Shown piece by piece: positions 1-5,507 of a stretch of DNA of 5,507 nucleotides. The notes under the pieces were generated by a model. That model did not search any database. It saw only the letters and a list, made by a program, of their open reading frames with translations, and had not been told where the DNA came from. How positions within the stretch are numbered: position 1 is the first letter of the stretch; each line of letters starts with the position of its first letter. Source of the stretch: JAPLDP01 sp964628285 (GTDB lineage: Bacteria; Bacteroidota; Bacteroidia; Bacteroidales; JAGONC01); contig CAZVNP010000103.1 of the NCBI GenBank assembly GCA_964628285.1, positions 1-5,507 of the forward strand, given 5' to 3'. The position numbers and the translations under genes were made by a program.

Positions 1-16
1 GTATAGCATATTTTAT

Positions 17-24
17 TAATTTTG
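17..24 (+). promoter_or_regulatory. possible Bacteroidetes-type -7 promoter box
   Basis: TAATTTTG matches the Bacteroidetes sigma-ABfr -7 consensus TAnnTTTG. It lies 34 bases before the chosen pseB ATG, so transcription could start near position 30. The partner -33 TTTG element would fall at or beyond the window's left edge and cannot be seen. A frame open from position 3 to a TGA at 36-38 could instead be the tail of an upstream gene, in which case the match would be chance inside an operon. Confidence 0.3.
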
Positions 25-58
25 TCCGTCATCGTTGATTCCTGCAAATTATTTTATC

Positions 59-1087
59 ATGATAAAACCGAATCCCGATCTATCGGGAAAATCTCTTCTG
101 GTTACCGGAGGTACCGGATCATTTGGGAAAAAATTCGTGGAAATGATACTGAACCGTTATCCTAACATAAAACGACTAGTGGTCTATTCACGCGATGAAC
201 TAAAACAATTCCAAATGGCGCAAACCTGGTCACCCGAAAAATATAAGGCCATGCGTTACTTTATTGGTGATATTCGCGATAAAGACCGGTTCCGGAGGGC
301 TTGCGAAGGGATCGACTATATCGTTCATGCTGCTGCATTGAAACAGGTGCCGGTAGCGGAATATAATCCAATGGAATTTATAAAAACAAACATCCTTGGT
401 GCTGAAAATGTCATTGAAGTGGCTTTGGATATGAATATAAAAAAGGTTGTCGCACTTTCAACGGATAAAGCTGCTGCACCTATAAATTTATATGGTGCTA
501 CTAAACTTTGTGCGGATAAATTATTCATAGCTGCAAATAATATGAAAGGTTCCCGGGACATAACATTTTCAATAGTTAGATATGGAAATGTTATTGGTTC
601 AAGAGGATCGGTAATCCCTTTTTTTCTTGAGAAAAGAGATGAAGGTACTTTGCCTATTACAGATTTAGAGATGACACGATTTAGTATTTCACTTATTGAA
701 GGTGTTGAGTTAGTCCTGTTTGTCCTTGCTAATTCTATCGGCAAAGAAATTTTTATACCTAAAATTCCATCTTATAAGATAGTTGATGTTGTTAGAGCCA
801 TAGCTCCTGAATGCAAGATTGTCGATATTGGTGTCAGACCTGGGGAGAAAATTCATGAAGAAATGATTACAAAAAGTGACTCTTATCACACAATCGATGC
901 CGGTAAATACTATATTATTTTACCGCCACTTAACAAAGAAGATACTAAATTTTACCTCGAATATTATAATGCGGTTCCAGTTGAAAAAGGATTTAGTTAT
1001 AACTCTGGAACCAATGACAGGTGGTTAAGCATAGATGATATTCGAAATGAAATCAGAAAACATGTTGATAAGAATTTCAAGATATGA
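59..1087 (+). CDS. pseB: UDP-N-acetylglucosamine 4,6-dehydratase (inverting), PseB/FlaA1 family
   Basis: This is a cytoplasmic NADP-dependent extended SDR enzyme. It converts UDP-GlcNAc to UDP-2-acetamido-2,6-dideoxy-beta-L-arabino-hexos-4-ulose, the first step of pseudaminic acid synthesis. The 342-residue protein has the Rossmann motif GGTGSFGKKF at about residues 17-26, the PseB-typical block HAAALKQVPVAEYNP at about 91-103, and STDKAAAPINLYGATK at about 134-149. The last block supplies the D136/K137 pair and the Y145-x3-K149 dyad, with the same spacing as in Helicobacter FlaA1. Length is close to the usual ~330-345. ATG at 59 is preferred over the in-frame TTG at 35 because it puts the Rossmann motif at the normal distance from the N-terminus; neither has a clear ribosome site. 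The 3' end overlaps pseC by ATGA, suggesting translational coupling. GC falls from about 45% (61-360) to about 33% (361-600) within the gene. Confidence 0.93.
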   Translation: MIKPNPDLSGKSLLVTGGTGSFGKKFVEMILNRYPNIKRLVVYSRDELKQFQMAQTWSPEKYKAMRYFIGDIRDKDRFRRACEGIDYIVHAAALKQVPVAEYNPMEFIKTNILGAENVIEVALDMNIKKVVALSTDKAAAPINLYGATKLCADKLFIAANNMKGSRDITFSIVRYGNVIGSRGSVIPFFLEKRDEGTLPITDLEMTRFSISLIEGVELVLFVLANSIGKEIFIPKIPSYKIVDVVRAIAPECKIVDIGVRPGEKIHEEMITKSDSYHTIDAGKYYIILPPLNKEDTKFYLEYYNAVPVEKGFSYNSGTNDRWLSIDDIRNEIRKHVDKNFKI

Positions 1088-2247
1088 ATACTCATCCTTT
1101 TATACCGTATGGTCGACAATTTATAAGTGAAGAGGATATTAAATCGGTCGTTAAGATATTACGATCCGATTTCTTAACTCAGGGTCCCAAGGTAAATGAG
1201 TTCGAAGAAGCATTTGCTTCTTATGTCCATTCGAAGTATGCAGTAGCTGTTTCAAGTGGAACAGCTGCATTGCATCTTTCAGCAATTGCCTTGGGTATTA
1301 GACCCGGAACAAACGTAATCACAACACCTATCACTTTTGTATCCTCTGCAAATTGTGTAAGGTATTGTGGAGGTAATATTTATTTTGCTGATATAGATCC
1401 TCTAACCTATACACTCGATCCGATGATGGTTGTGGAATTACTATCAAAATATCCAAAAGGAACCTTCTCGGGAATAATTCCTGTCGATTTAGCTGGGTAT
1501 CCAGTCGACATGGAAATATTACATGATATTGCAAAGAAATATAAGTTGTGGGTTCTTGAAGACGCCTGTCATGCCCCTGGAGGACACTTTATTGATTCCA
1601 GAGGAAACATTCAATATTGCGGCAATGGAGAAAATTCTGATCTGACTATCTTCTCGTTTCATCCAGTCAAGCACATTACAACAGGAGAAGGGGGAATGAT
1701 AACAACTAATGATTTTGACCTTTATAGAAAACTCATGATTCTGAGGACTCATGGCGTTACTAAAGACCAAAAGTTTTTACTTGAAAATCATGGCGGATGG
1801 TATTATGAAATGCAAGAACTAGGCTATAATTACCGTCTTACGGATATACAGGCAGCTCTTGGTATAAGCCAGCTTACAACGGCTGATGAAAAATTGAAAA
1901 GACGTACCGAAATCGCTTTACATTATGATGAGGCTTTTAAAAACTCTGATATTATTACACCAAAAGTAGATAAAGGTGTTCAACATGCATATCACCTTTA
2001 TATTATTCTTGTTGAGGACAGGCTGGGTTTATACAACTTTTTACTTAAGAATGGGATTAATTCTCAAGTCCATTATATTCCTGTTTACTTTCATCCCTAC
2101 TACCAAAATCTTAAACAACATAAGGGTGACTTTCCAGTGGCTGAAAATTATTATAAACGATGTTTGAGTTTACCTATGTATCCTTCATTAACAAGGGAAC
2201 AGGAGGGTTATGTGATTAAAAAGGTTCTAGAGTACGTAAAAAAATAA
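1084..2247 (+). CDS. pseC: UDP-4-amino-4,6-dideoxy-N-acetyl-beta-L-altrosamine transaminase, PseC (DegT/DnrJ/EryC1 family)
   Basis: This PLP-dependent sugar aminotransferase (fold type I) uses glutamate to aminate C4 of the PseB product, giving UDP-4-amino-4,6-dideoxy-L-AltNAc, the second step of the pseudaminic acid pathway. The 387 residues match family length. The N-terminal block IPYGRQFISEEDI with SDFLTQGPKV at about 28-37 is characteristic of PseC. SSGTAALHLS at about 58-67 is the PLP phosphate-binding loop, LEDACHAPGG at about 158-167 carries the Asp contacting the pyridine nitrogen, and FHPVKHITTGEGG at about 192-204 contains the Schiff-base lysine K196. GYNYRLTDIQAALG at about 247-260 is the conserved C-terminal family motif. 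No catalytic residue appears missing. The start overlaps the pseB stop (ATGA), so the two are probably one transcriptional and translational unit. Related 4-aminotransferases for other sugars are possible, but the pairing with PseB makes PseC much the best call. Confidence 0.92.
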   Translation: MNTHPFIPYGRQFISEEDIKSVVKILRSDFLTQGPKVNEFEEAFASYVHSKYAVAVSSGTAALHLSAIALGIRPGTNVITTPITFVSSANCVRYCGGNIYFADIDPLTYTLDPMMVVELLSKYPKGTFSGIIPVDLAGYPVDMEILHDIAKKYKLWVLEDACHAPGGHFIDSRGNIQYCGNGENSDLTIFSFHPVKHITTGEGGMITTNDFDLYRKLMILRTHGVTKDQKFLLENHGGWYYEMQELGYNYRLTDIQAALGISQLTTADEKLKRRTEIALHYDEAFKNSDIITPKVDKGVQHAYHLYIILVEDRLGLYNFLLKNGINSQVHYIPVYFHPYYQNLKQHKGDFPVAENYYKRCLSLPMYPSLTREQEGYVIKKVLEYVKK

Positions 2248-2279
2248 TACGAATTATATTTAATGCACCTAATATAACC

Positions 2280-2297
2280 AATTGAATATATTCAATT
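2280..2297. repeat. perfect 18-bp palindrome between pseC and the flippase gene
   Basis: AATTGAATATATTCAATT is identical to its own reverse complement. It lies in the 109-base gap after pseC, the only sizeable gap in the glycan operon. It could be an operator for a dimeric regulator; as RNA it could form only a weak A/U-rich hairpin with little or no loop, and no T-run follows, so an intrinsic terminator is unlikely. Because the whole gap is very AT-rich, chance symmetry is also possible. Confidence 0.5.
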
Positions 2298-2356
2298 AGA
2301 TAATATACAGTAAATAATAGAATGTTAATAAGGTATAAGAGGCTGCCCAAATAGAT

Positions 2357-3847
2357 ATGGGTATAGTTCAGAGACAGACAATACAGGGAAATGTCTATAT
2401 GTATTTGGGAGTCGTTATTGGCTTCATCACGGCAGGCATTCTTTTCCCGAGAATATTGAGGACTGATGAAATTGGGTTACTCAGTGTTCTCGTATCCTAT
2501 TCGATGATTTTTGCCCAGCTTTCCTCACTGGGATTCATAAGTACCACGACACGCTTATTTACTTATTTCCGCGATCCTGAACGACAAAACAATGGTTTTT
2601 TATTTTTAGCTCTCTTCGTTACAACAGTTGGATTTATTCTTTTCCTTATCATTTTTTTTTCTATTAAACAATTGCTCATTGATCAAAGCAGTGAGAACTC
2701 CATAATGTTCATTTATTATATTAATTATATTATACCCCTTGTTGCTTGCATATTGTATTTTAATATCCTTGACCACTATTATAAGGTTCTCTTTAATGCT
2801 GTCATCGGGATTTTCATGAAGGAACTTCTTCAACGTGTTCTAATTCTTATTTGTCTTATTTTCTATTATTTTAATATACTGAATTTCAATGAATTCGTTA
2901 TTCTTTACATAGGTTGTTTTGCATTGCCAACAATATTAATTATTATTTCTTTAATGCGAATACGTCAGTTTAGTTTAAAGCCTCAACTTAGCTTCTTGAC
3001 GAAGGATATGATAAGAACGCTTACAAGTATGAGCTTGTTTGGAATTATTTCTGCATCCACGGGAGTTATTACTATCAATATCGACCGTATCATGATCAAC
3101 GATATGATGGGATTGAGCCCGGCAGGCATATACACAACGATGTTCCTTTTTGGGACACTAGTTGTTTTGCCATCTAGGCCTTTATTGAAAATATCCTCAA
3201 CATTGATTGCTGATGCTTGGAAAAATCATGATATGGCAAACCTTAAAACCCTCTATTTTAAAAGTAGTCTAAATCAATTTATAATAGGTCTTTTCATTCT
3301 CATAGGACTTTGGGTTAACATAAATAATATATATAAAATAGAACCTGCAGCGTATGAGGCCGGTAGATATGTTGTTCTTTTCATCGGCATAGCCTTCCTC
3401 TTTGATATGTTAATCGGTGTTAATACTACAATTATTGCTAATTCAAGATATTATAAACTGAGTGCGGTGTATATGATTTTTTGGGTTATATTGATTGTAC
3501 TTTTTAATTTAGTTTTTATTCCAATCTATGGCATAGTCGGAAGTGCTTTGGCAATGGCTTTATCTAAACTAATAGTTAATAGTCTGTCGGTGTTTTATTT
3601 GTATTTTAAATTCACGATGCAACCCTATAATTATAAATTTTTATTAGTCCTATTAATTGGTGGGCTTGCTTACCTGATTGGTTTTCTGATACCTGAGTTT
3701 GATAATTTTATCGTTGATTTTTTGATAAGAAGTTTGATTGTGACTCTTATTTACTATACACTGATTCTATCCTTAAGCATTTCTGAAGAAATAAATGATA
3801 ATTTTAGAAAAATAGCAGGGAAAATTCAAAAATCTTTCAGGGACTGA
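2357..3847 (+). CDS. Wzx-like polysaccharide/oligosaccharide flippase (MOP superfamily)
   Basis: This inner-membrane protein probably flips an undecaprenyl-linked glycan unit from cytoplasm to periplasm. The 496-residue sequence is strongly hydrophobic, with about 14 predicted helices (roughly 16-33, 40-60, 81-103, 116-136, 145-172, 179-200, 224-243, 255-275, 306-322, 335-358, 367-390, 393-416, 427-446, 452-475), as in MOP/PST transporters. The N-terminus MGIVQRQTIQGNVYMYLGVV with the following PRILRTDEIGLLSV, and NIDRIMINDMMGLSPAGIY at about 241-259, are typical of flippases in Bacteroidales capsule and LPS loci. No signal peptide is expected. ATG at 2357 matches the family N-terminus; the purine-rich AAGAGG at 2336-2341 lies too far upstream to be a normal ribosome site. 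The location after pseBC suggests its cargo contains the pse-derived sugar. Composition varies along the gene, as is common in laterally exchanged glycan loci. Substrate cannot be read from sequence, so no symbol is given. Confidence 0.88.
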   Translation: MGIVQRQTIQGNVYMYLGVVIGFITAGILFPRILRTDEIGLLSVLVSYSMIFAQLSSLGFISTTTRLFTYFRDPERQNNGFLFLALFVTTVGFILFLIIFFSIKQLLIDQSSENSIMFIYYINYIIPLVACILYFNILDHYYKVLFNAVIGIFMKELLQRVLILICLIFYYFNILNFNEFVILYIGCFALPTILIIISLMRIRQFSLKPQLSFLTKDMIRTLTSMSLFGIISASTGVITINIDRIMINDMMGLSPAGIYTTMFLFGTLVVLPSRPLLKISSTLIADAWKNHDMANLKTLYFKSSLNQFIIGLFILIGLWVNINNIYKIEPAAYEAGRYVVLFIGIAFLFDMLIGVNTTIIANSRYYKLSAVYMIFWVILIVLFNLVFIPIYGIVGSALAMALSKLIVNSLSVFYLYFKFTMQPYNYKFLLVLLIGGLAYLIGFLIPEFDNFIVDFLIRSLIVTLIYYTLILSLSISEEINDNFRKIAGKIQKSFRD

Positions 3848-4054
3848 GTATCTGTTTAAAACAAAAAAGGCCTCTGGAAACATGTTACGGATGCCTGTAT
3901 GTAACTATCGGTGTAAAGTTTCACTCCCGGCCGCCTCAGGCCAGAACTTATTATATGGCATTTTGGTCAGGTTGTTCATATTTTTGCTGGAGTAATTTTC
4001 CTTTATGTTTCGATTAGCTTGGTCCTTTTATTTCCACGCTGATATAGTTTCCGC

Positions 4055-4100
4055 CCTGAACCAAACTGCTACCACTTCCCGAAAAAAAATTATACCACTA
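4055..4100 (-). repeat. two tandem 23-bp imperfect repeats, possible end of an IS21-family element
   Basis: Units 4055-4077 and 4078-4100 match at 16 of 23 positions and share the block TACCACT near their right ends. On the minus strand they read as AGTGGTA followed by a T-rich part. Bacteroidetes IS21-family elements, as I remember them, carry several such AGTGGTAT-cAGTTT-type transposase-binding repeats at each end, pointing into the element. The orientation here would place the element body to the left, where only about 200 bases separate it from the flippase stop and no istA or istB sequence is visible. If correct, this is a truncated end. The identification is from pattern memory, without a database match. 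Confidence 0.35.
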
Positions 4101-4108
4101 AATTAGTG
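4096..4108. repeat. short inverted repeat CACTA-AAT-TAGTG
   Basis: Five-base arms CACTA (4096-4100) and TAGTG (4104-4108) flank a 3-base spacer. The left arm is the end of the second TACCACT unit. The site lies 29 bases before the ATG of the zinc-ribbon gene, so it could be the junction of an element end with its target, or an operator for that gene. It is short enough to be chance. Confidence 0.3.
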
Positions 4109-4137
4109 AAAAAGCGTAGACAAGAAAAAGATTGTTT

Positions 4138-4563
4138 ATGCGCACCTTAGTATGCTGTCACTGCGGAAGGCGGGTGACGGCGAATAAAAAGTTAAAACAT
4201 CACCTTCAGCGCTATTGTGGCAGGAAAGAATGCCAAAATCCCCGCAAGCCGGAGTATGAAAGAGCCAGGTATAAAAACAATCCGTCGTATCGTTCACGGA
4301 AGCTGGAGAAAGCCCGAGAGCGAAAGAAAAAGATGGCGGAGCAGGGAAATGTCCAATATTTTTCTGACTATCAGCGCTTTTACCGGGCGACTCATCCACA
4401 ATACGTGATAAAAAACAGGGAAAAGCAGCGGGAGAGGAATGCACGCAAGAGGGATAAAACAAGCAATAAAACGAAAATTGTAAATCCGGACACGTTAATG
4501 CTACAACTCATTGACAAGATATCTATTGCAAATGGAAAGCCGTTGTTTGTACGACGATTGTAA
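4138..4563 (+). CDS. small basic protein with N-terminal Cys4 zinc-ribbon-like motif, function unknown
   Basis: I do not recognise a named family. The 141-residue protein begins MRTLVCCHCGRRV and has C6-x2-C9 followed by C27-x4-C32 (in RYCGRKECQ), a likely single-zinc knuckle or ribbon. C7 is an extra cysteine beside the first ligand. The rest is highly charged: Lys/Arg-rich helices at about 40-70 (RSRKLEKARERKKKMAEQ) and 90-112 (KNREKQRERNARKRDK), compatible with nucleic-acid binding. No signal peptide or membrane segment is present. ATG at 4138 is preferred over an in-frame TTG two codons upstream; there is no good ribosome site, which is normal for Bacteroidota. The gene ends 29 bases before the ParB-like gene and is probably co-transcribed with it. 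The C-terminus after IVNPDT may be altered: one copy of an 18-bp repeat encodes IVNPDT in frame, and the second copy contains the stop codon in a shifted frame. Confidence 0.7.
   Translation: MRTLVCCHCGRRVTANKKLKHHLQRYCGRKECQNPRKPEYERARYKNNPSYRSRKLEKARERKKKMAEQGNVQYFSDYQRFYRATHPQYVIKNREKQRERNARKRDKTSNKTKIVNPDTLMLQLIDKISIANGKPLFVRRL
4471..4494 (+). repeat. direct repeat, copy 1 (18-bp identical core)
   Basis: The core ATTGTAAATCCGGACACG (4477-4494) recurs exactly 80 bases downstream. Six further bases on the left (ACGAAA here, ACGACG in copy 2) extend the match to 22 of 24. It contains the palindrome TCCGGA and lies inside the zinc-ribbon gene, encoding IVNPDT. Confidence 0.85.
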
Positions 4564-4574
4564 ATCCGGACACG
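4551..4574 (+). repeat. direct repeat, copy 2, overlapping the zinc-ribbon stop codon
   Basis: The same 18-bp core occupies 4557-4574. The stop codon TAA of the upstream gene (4561-4563) is part of it. In a shifted frame this copy again reads IVNPDT, continuing IDRG to a TGA at 4587-4589, three bases before the ParB-like ATG. Possible roles are a protein-binding site for the ParB-like protein or a transposase, or the scar of a short insertion between repeats. Confidence 0.85.
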
Positions 4575-4592
4575 ATTGACCGGGGTTGAGGG

Positions 4593-5507
4593 ATGAAATA
4601 CTTTTGGCAGCAAAATGAAGAGATGAACCCGATCCTTGTTAAAACGGAAGTAATCCGGGAGTGGTCGAACGAGTTTCGGTTGATCCAACCCGAGGCTGTG
4701 CGCGGCATGGTGCTGTCGATGCGATCCGCAGGACAACTTCAGCCCATTATTTTACTAAAGAACGACGATGGGTATCACATCATTGATGGGATTAAGCGCT
4801 ACCGGGCGGCCATGGAACTTGGACCGGGAGAGCTGCAATCATTGGTCTTTGAAGTGGATCTTGTCATGGCCAAGGCTATGATCCTTCATTATAACCGCCA
4901 TAGCAGCAGTTTAAGCCTGTACGAGCAAGGGTTGATCGTGCACAGTCTGATCCATGATCACGGTTTGAGTCAGAAAGAAGTAGGGAGAGTTCTTCGACAG
5001 AGCCATAGCCGGGTATGCCGCAGGTTAAGCCTGGTGGAAAAGTTATTGCCTGAGGTTCAGGATGCTCTGCGCATGGGAGAGCTCACGGTGAGCCATGGAC
5101 GGGAATTGGTCAAATTGCCACGTGGCAATCAGAAGCAGGCATTGGAAGTTGTTATCAGGGAGGGATTAACCAGCCGGGAGTGTGCCATCATGGTGGATCG
5201 ATTGTTGAAAGCCCGTGGCAGCGAAGAGGTCAGTTATATCTACAGTCATATTCAGGAAGTGATCCGACAGGCCACCCGTGGAGACCGGTTGTATGACAGC
5301 AGGCTATCCGATCACGGCAACCGGCTGTTAAAGGCCAGGGAATATCATTGCGGCCGTCATCGTGTGATGAGGATCCTCAGGGAGAATGAATGCCGGCGAT
5401 CGACGGGGATGAATCCCCCGGAGCCCCGGCGGGTGTATCCATCCAAACCGGCTTACAGTCGCCGACAATACATCGAGGTGGTGGAAGATAAGACCCGGCG
5501 TACCTTG
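4593..5507 (+). CDS. ParB/KorB-like DNA-binding protein, 3' end beyond window (partial)
   Basis: The frame is open for 305 codons from ATG 4593 to the last base, so the C-terminus is missing. Residues about 14-105 form a ParB N-terminal (ParB/Srx-type) domain: ILVKTEVI, LQPIILLKNDDGYHIIDGIKRYRAA at about 49-73 in the position of the GERRxxA nucleotide-binding box, and HYNRHSSSLSLYEQG at about 99-113 in place of ENLQRxDLxPxEEA. Residues about 114-205 match the KorB/ParB helix-turn-helix domain: HDHGLSQKEVGRVLRQSHSRVCRRLSL with the recognition helix near 135-147, then ALRMGELTVSHGRELVKLP and the REGLTSREC helix. Residues 222-305 are Arg-rich and unrecognised. In true ParB proteins these domains bind CTP and parS sites; here the GERR box is DGIKR and no parA is visible, so a role in a mobile element or in regulation is more likely than chromosome partition. 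The start is the first after an in-frame TGA at 4587; M11 at 4623 is an alternative. Local GC reaches about 63% (4681-4740). Confidence 0.82.
   Translation, partial: MKYFWQQNEEMNPILVKTEVIREWSNEFRLIQPEAVRGMVLSMRSAGQLQPIILLKNDDGYHIIDGIKRYRAAMELGPGELQSLVFEVDLVMAKAMILHYNRHSSSLSLYEQGLIVHSLIHDHGLSQKEVGRVLRQSHSRVCRRLSLVEKLLPEVQDALRMGELTVSHGRELVKLPRGNQKQALEVVIREGLTSRECAIMVDRLLKARGSEEVSYIYSHIQEVIRQATRGDRLYDSRLSDHGNRLLKAREYHCGRHRVMRILRENECRRSTGMNPPEPRRVYPSKPAYSRRQYIEVVEDKTRRTL

Larger units (their letters stand above)
3848..4137. other. 290-base intergenic stretch with insertion-sequence debris, no convincing gene
   Basis: The segment separates the glycan locus from the zinc-ribbon/ParB module. It contains GC-rich islands (around 3927-3945, including GGCCGCCTCAGGCC), the two TACCACT-ending repeat units at 4055-4100, and a CACTA-AAT-TAGTG inverted repeat at 4096-4108. 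The only small frame with some protein-like character is a 24-codon minus-strand ORF (3979 down to 3905) beginning MNNLTKMPYNKFWPEAAG; it is too short and unrecognised to call a gene. No strong rho-independent terminator for the flippase gene was found. The stretch reads best as a truncated or decayed mobile-element end. Confidence 0.6.
4138..5507 (+). mobile_element. putative accessory/mobile module: zinc-ribbon protein plus ParB-like protein, right end outside window
   Basis: Two co-directional genes with much higher GC than the glycan locus lie next to IS-like repeats. They encode a short Cys4 basic protein and a ParB/KorB-like DNA-binding protein. From general knowledge, such pairs occur in bacterial genomes upstream of a DDE-type transposase, apparently as parts of a transposable element; I cannot confirm this here because no transposase falls inside the window. 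The left boundary is uncertain: it may lie anywhere between about 4100 and 4138. A genomic island or plasmid-derived fragment is an alternative. Confidence 0.4.

Noticed and set aside
3..38. Frame open from the left edge to TGA at 36-38, possible tail of an upstream gene
   Set aside because: Only 11 codons are visible and they contain no recognisable motif.
3866..3940. Possible terminator near AAAAAAGGCCTCTGG and the AGGC/GCCT and GTTAC/GTAAC pairs after the flippase
   Set aside because: Stems are only 4-5 bp with long loops and no T-run follows on the + strand. The minus-strand reading has a T-run but the stem is too weak.
3905..3979. A 24-codon minus-strand ORF starting MNNLTKMPYNKFWPEAAG
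   Set aside because: It looks slightly protein-like and has AAAGGA upstream (though too far away), but it is very short, matches no family I recognise and lies in probable IS debris. It may be the start of a truncated element gene, but I cannot support it.
4511..4539. TTGACA at 4511 as a -35 box for the ParB-like gene
   Set aside because: No -10 or Bacteroidetes -7 element lies at a suitable distance, and the hexamer is inside the upstream coding region.
4471..4574. CRISPR-like repeat/spacer arrangement
   Set aside because: There are only two copies, the first inside a coding region, with no third unit and no cas genes.
4136..4736. Overlapping minus-strand open frames of 60-115 codons across the zinc-ribbon and early ParB-like genes
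   Set aside because: They are antisense shadows of the + strand genes, with Ser/Cys/Pro/His-rich low-complexity translations and no domain.

Overview
The window looks like part of a Bacteroidota (Bacteroidetes) chromosome. The reasons are low GC (roughly a third in most of the left part), almost no Shine-Dalgarno sequences, a possible TAnnTTTG-type -7 box upstream of the first gene, and a flippase whose N-terminus (MGIVQRQTIQG...) resembles surface-polysaccharide flippases of Bacteroidales as I remember them. The assignment rests on these impressions, not on a search.

Positions 1-3847 are a surface-glycan locus on the + strand. pseB (59-1087) and pseC (1084-2247) overlap by ATGA and encode the first two enzymes of CMP-pseudaminic acid synthesis: the C5-inverting UDP-GlcNAc 4,6-dehydratase and the PLP-dependent C4 aminotransferase. 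A 109-base AT-rich gap containing a perfect 18-bp palindrome follows, then a 14-helix Wzx-like flippase (2357-3847). The likely job is to make a pseudaminic-acid-type nonulosonate or related 4-amino-6-deoxy sugar and export a lipid-linked glycan containing it. The later pathway genes (pseH, pseG, pseI, pseF) are not in the window.

Positions 3848-4137 are a 290-base stretch with no convincing gene. It holds two imperfect 23-bp tandem units ending in TACCACT, which resemble the end repeats of Bacteroidetes IS21-family elements, and a short inverted repeat at the edge. I read it as insertion-sequence debris.

From 4138 to the end, base composition changes sharply (50-60% GC in sampled stretches of the second gene). 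Two + strand genes look like an accessory, probably mobile, module: a 141-residue basic protein with an N-terminal four-cysteine zinc-ribbon-like motif, and a ParB/KorB-like protein (4593 to beyond 5507, cut by the window edge). A direct repeat with an exact 80-base period spans the end of the first of these genes and the gap before the second, and its second copy contains the first gene's stop codon. Small zinc-ribbon plus ParB-like pairs are, from memory, often followed by a DDE transposase, but none is visible here. The module and its repeat are the least explained part of the window.
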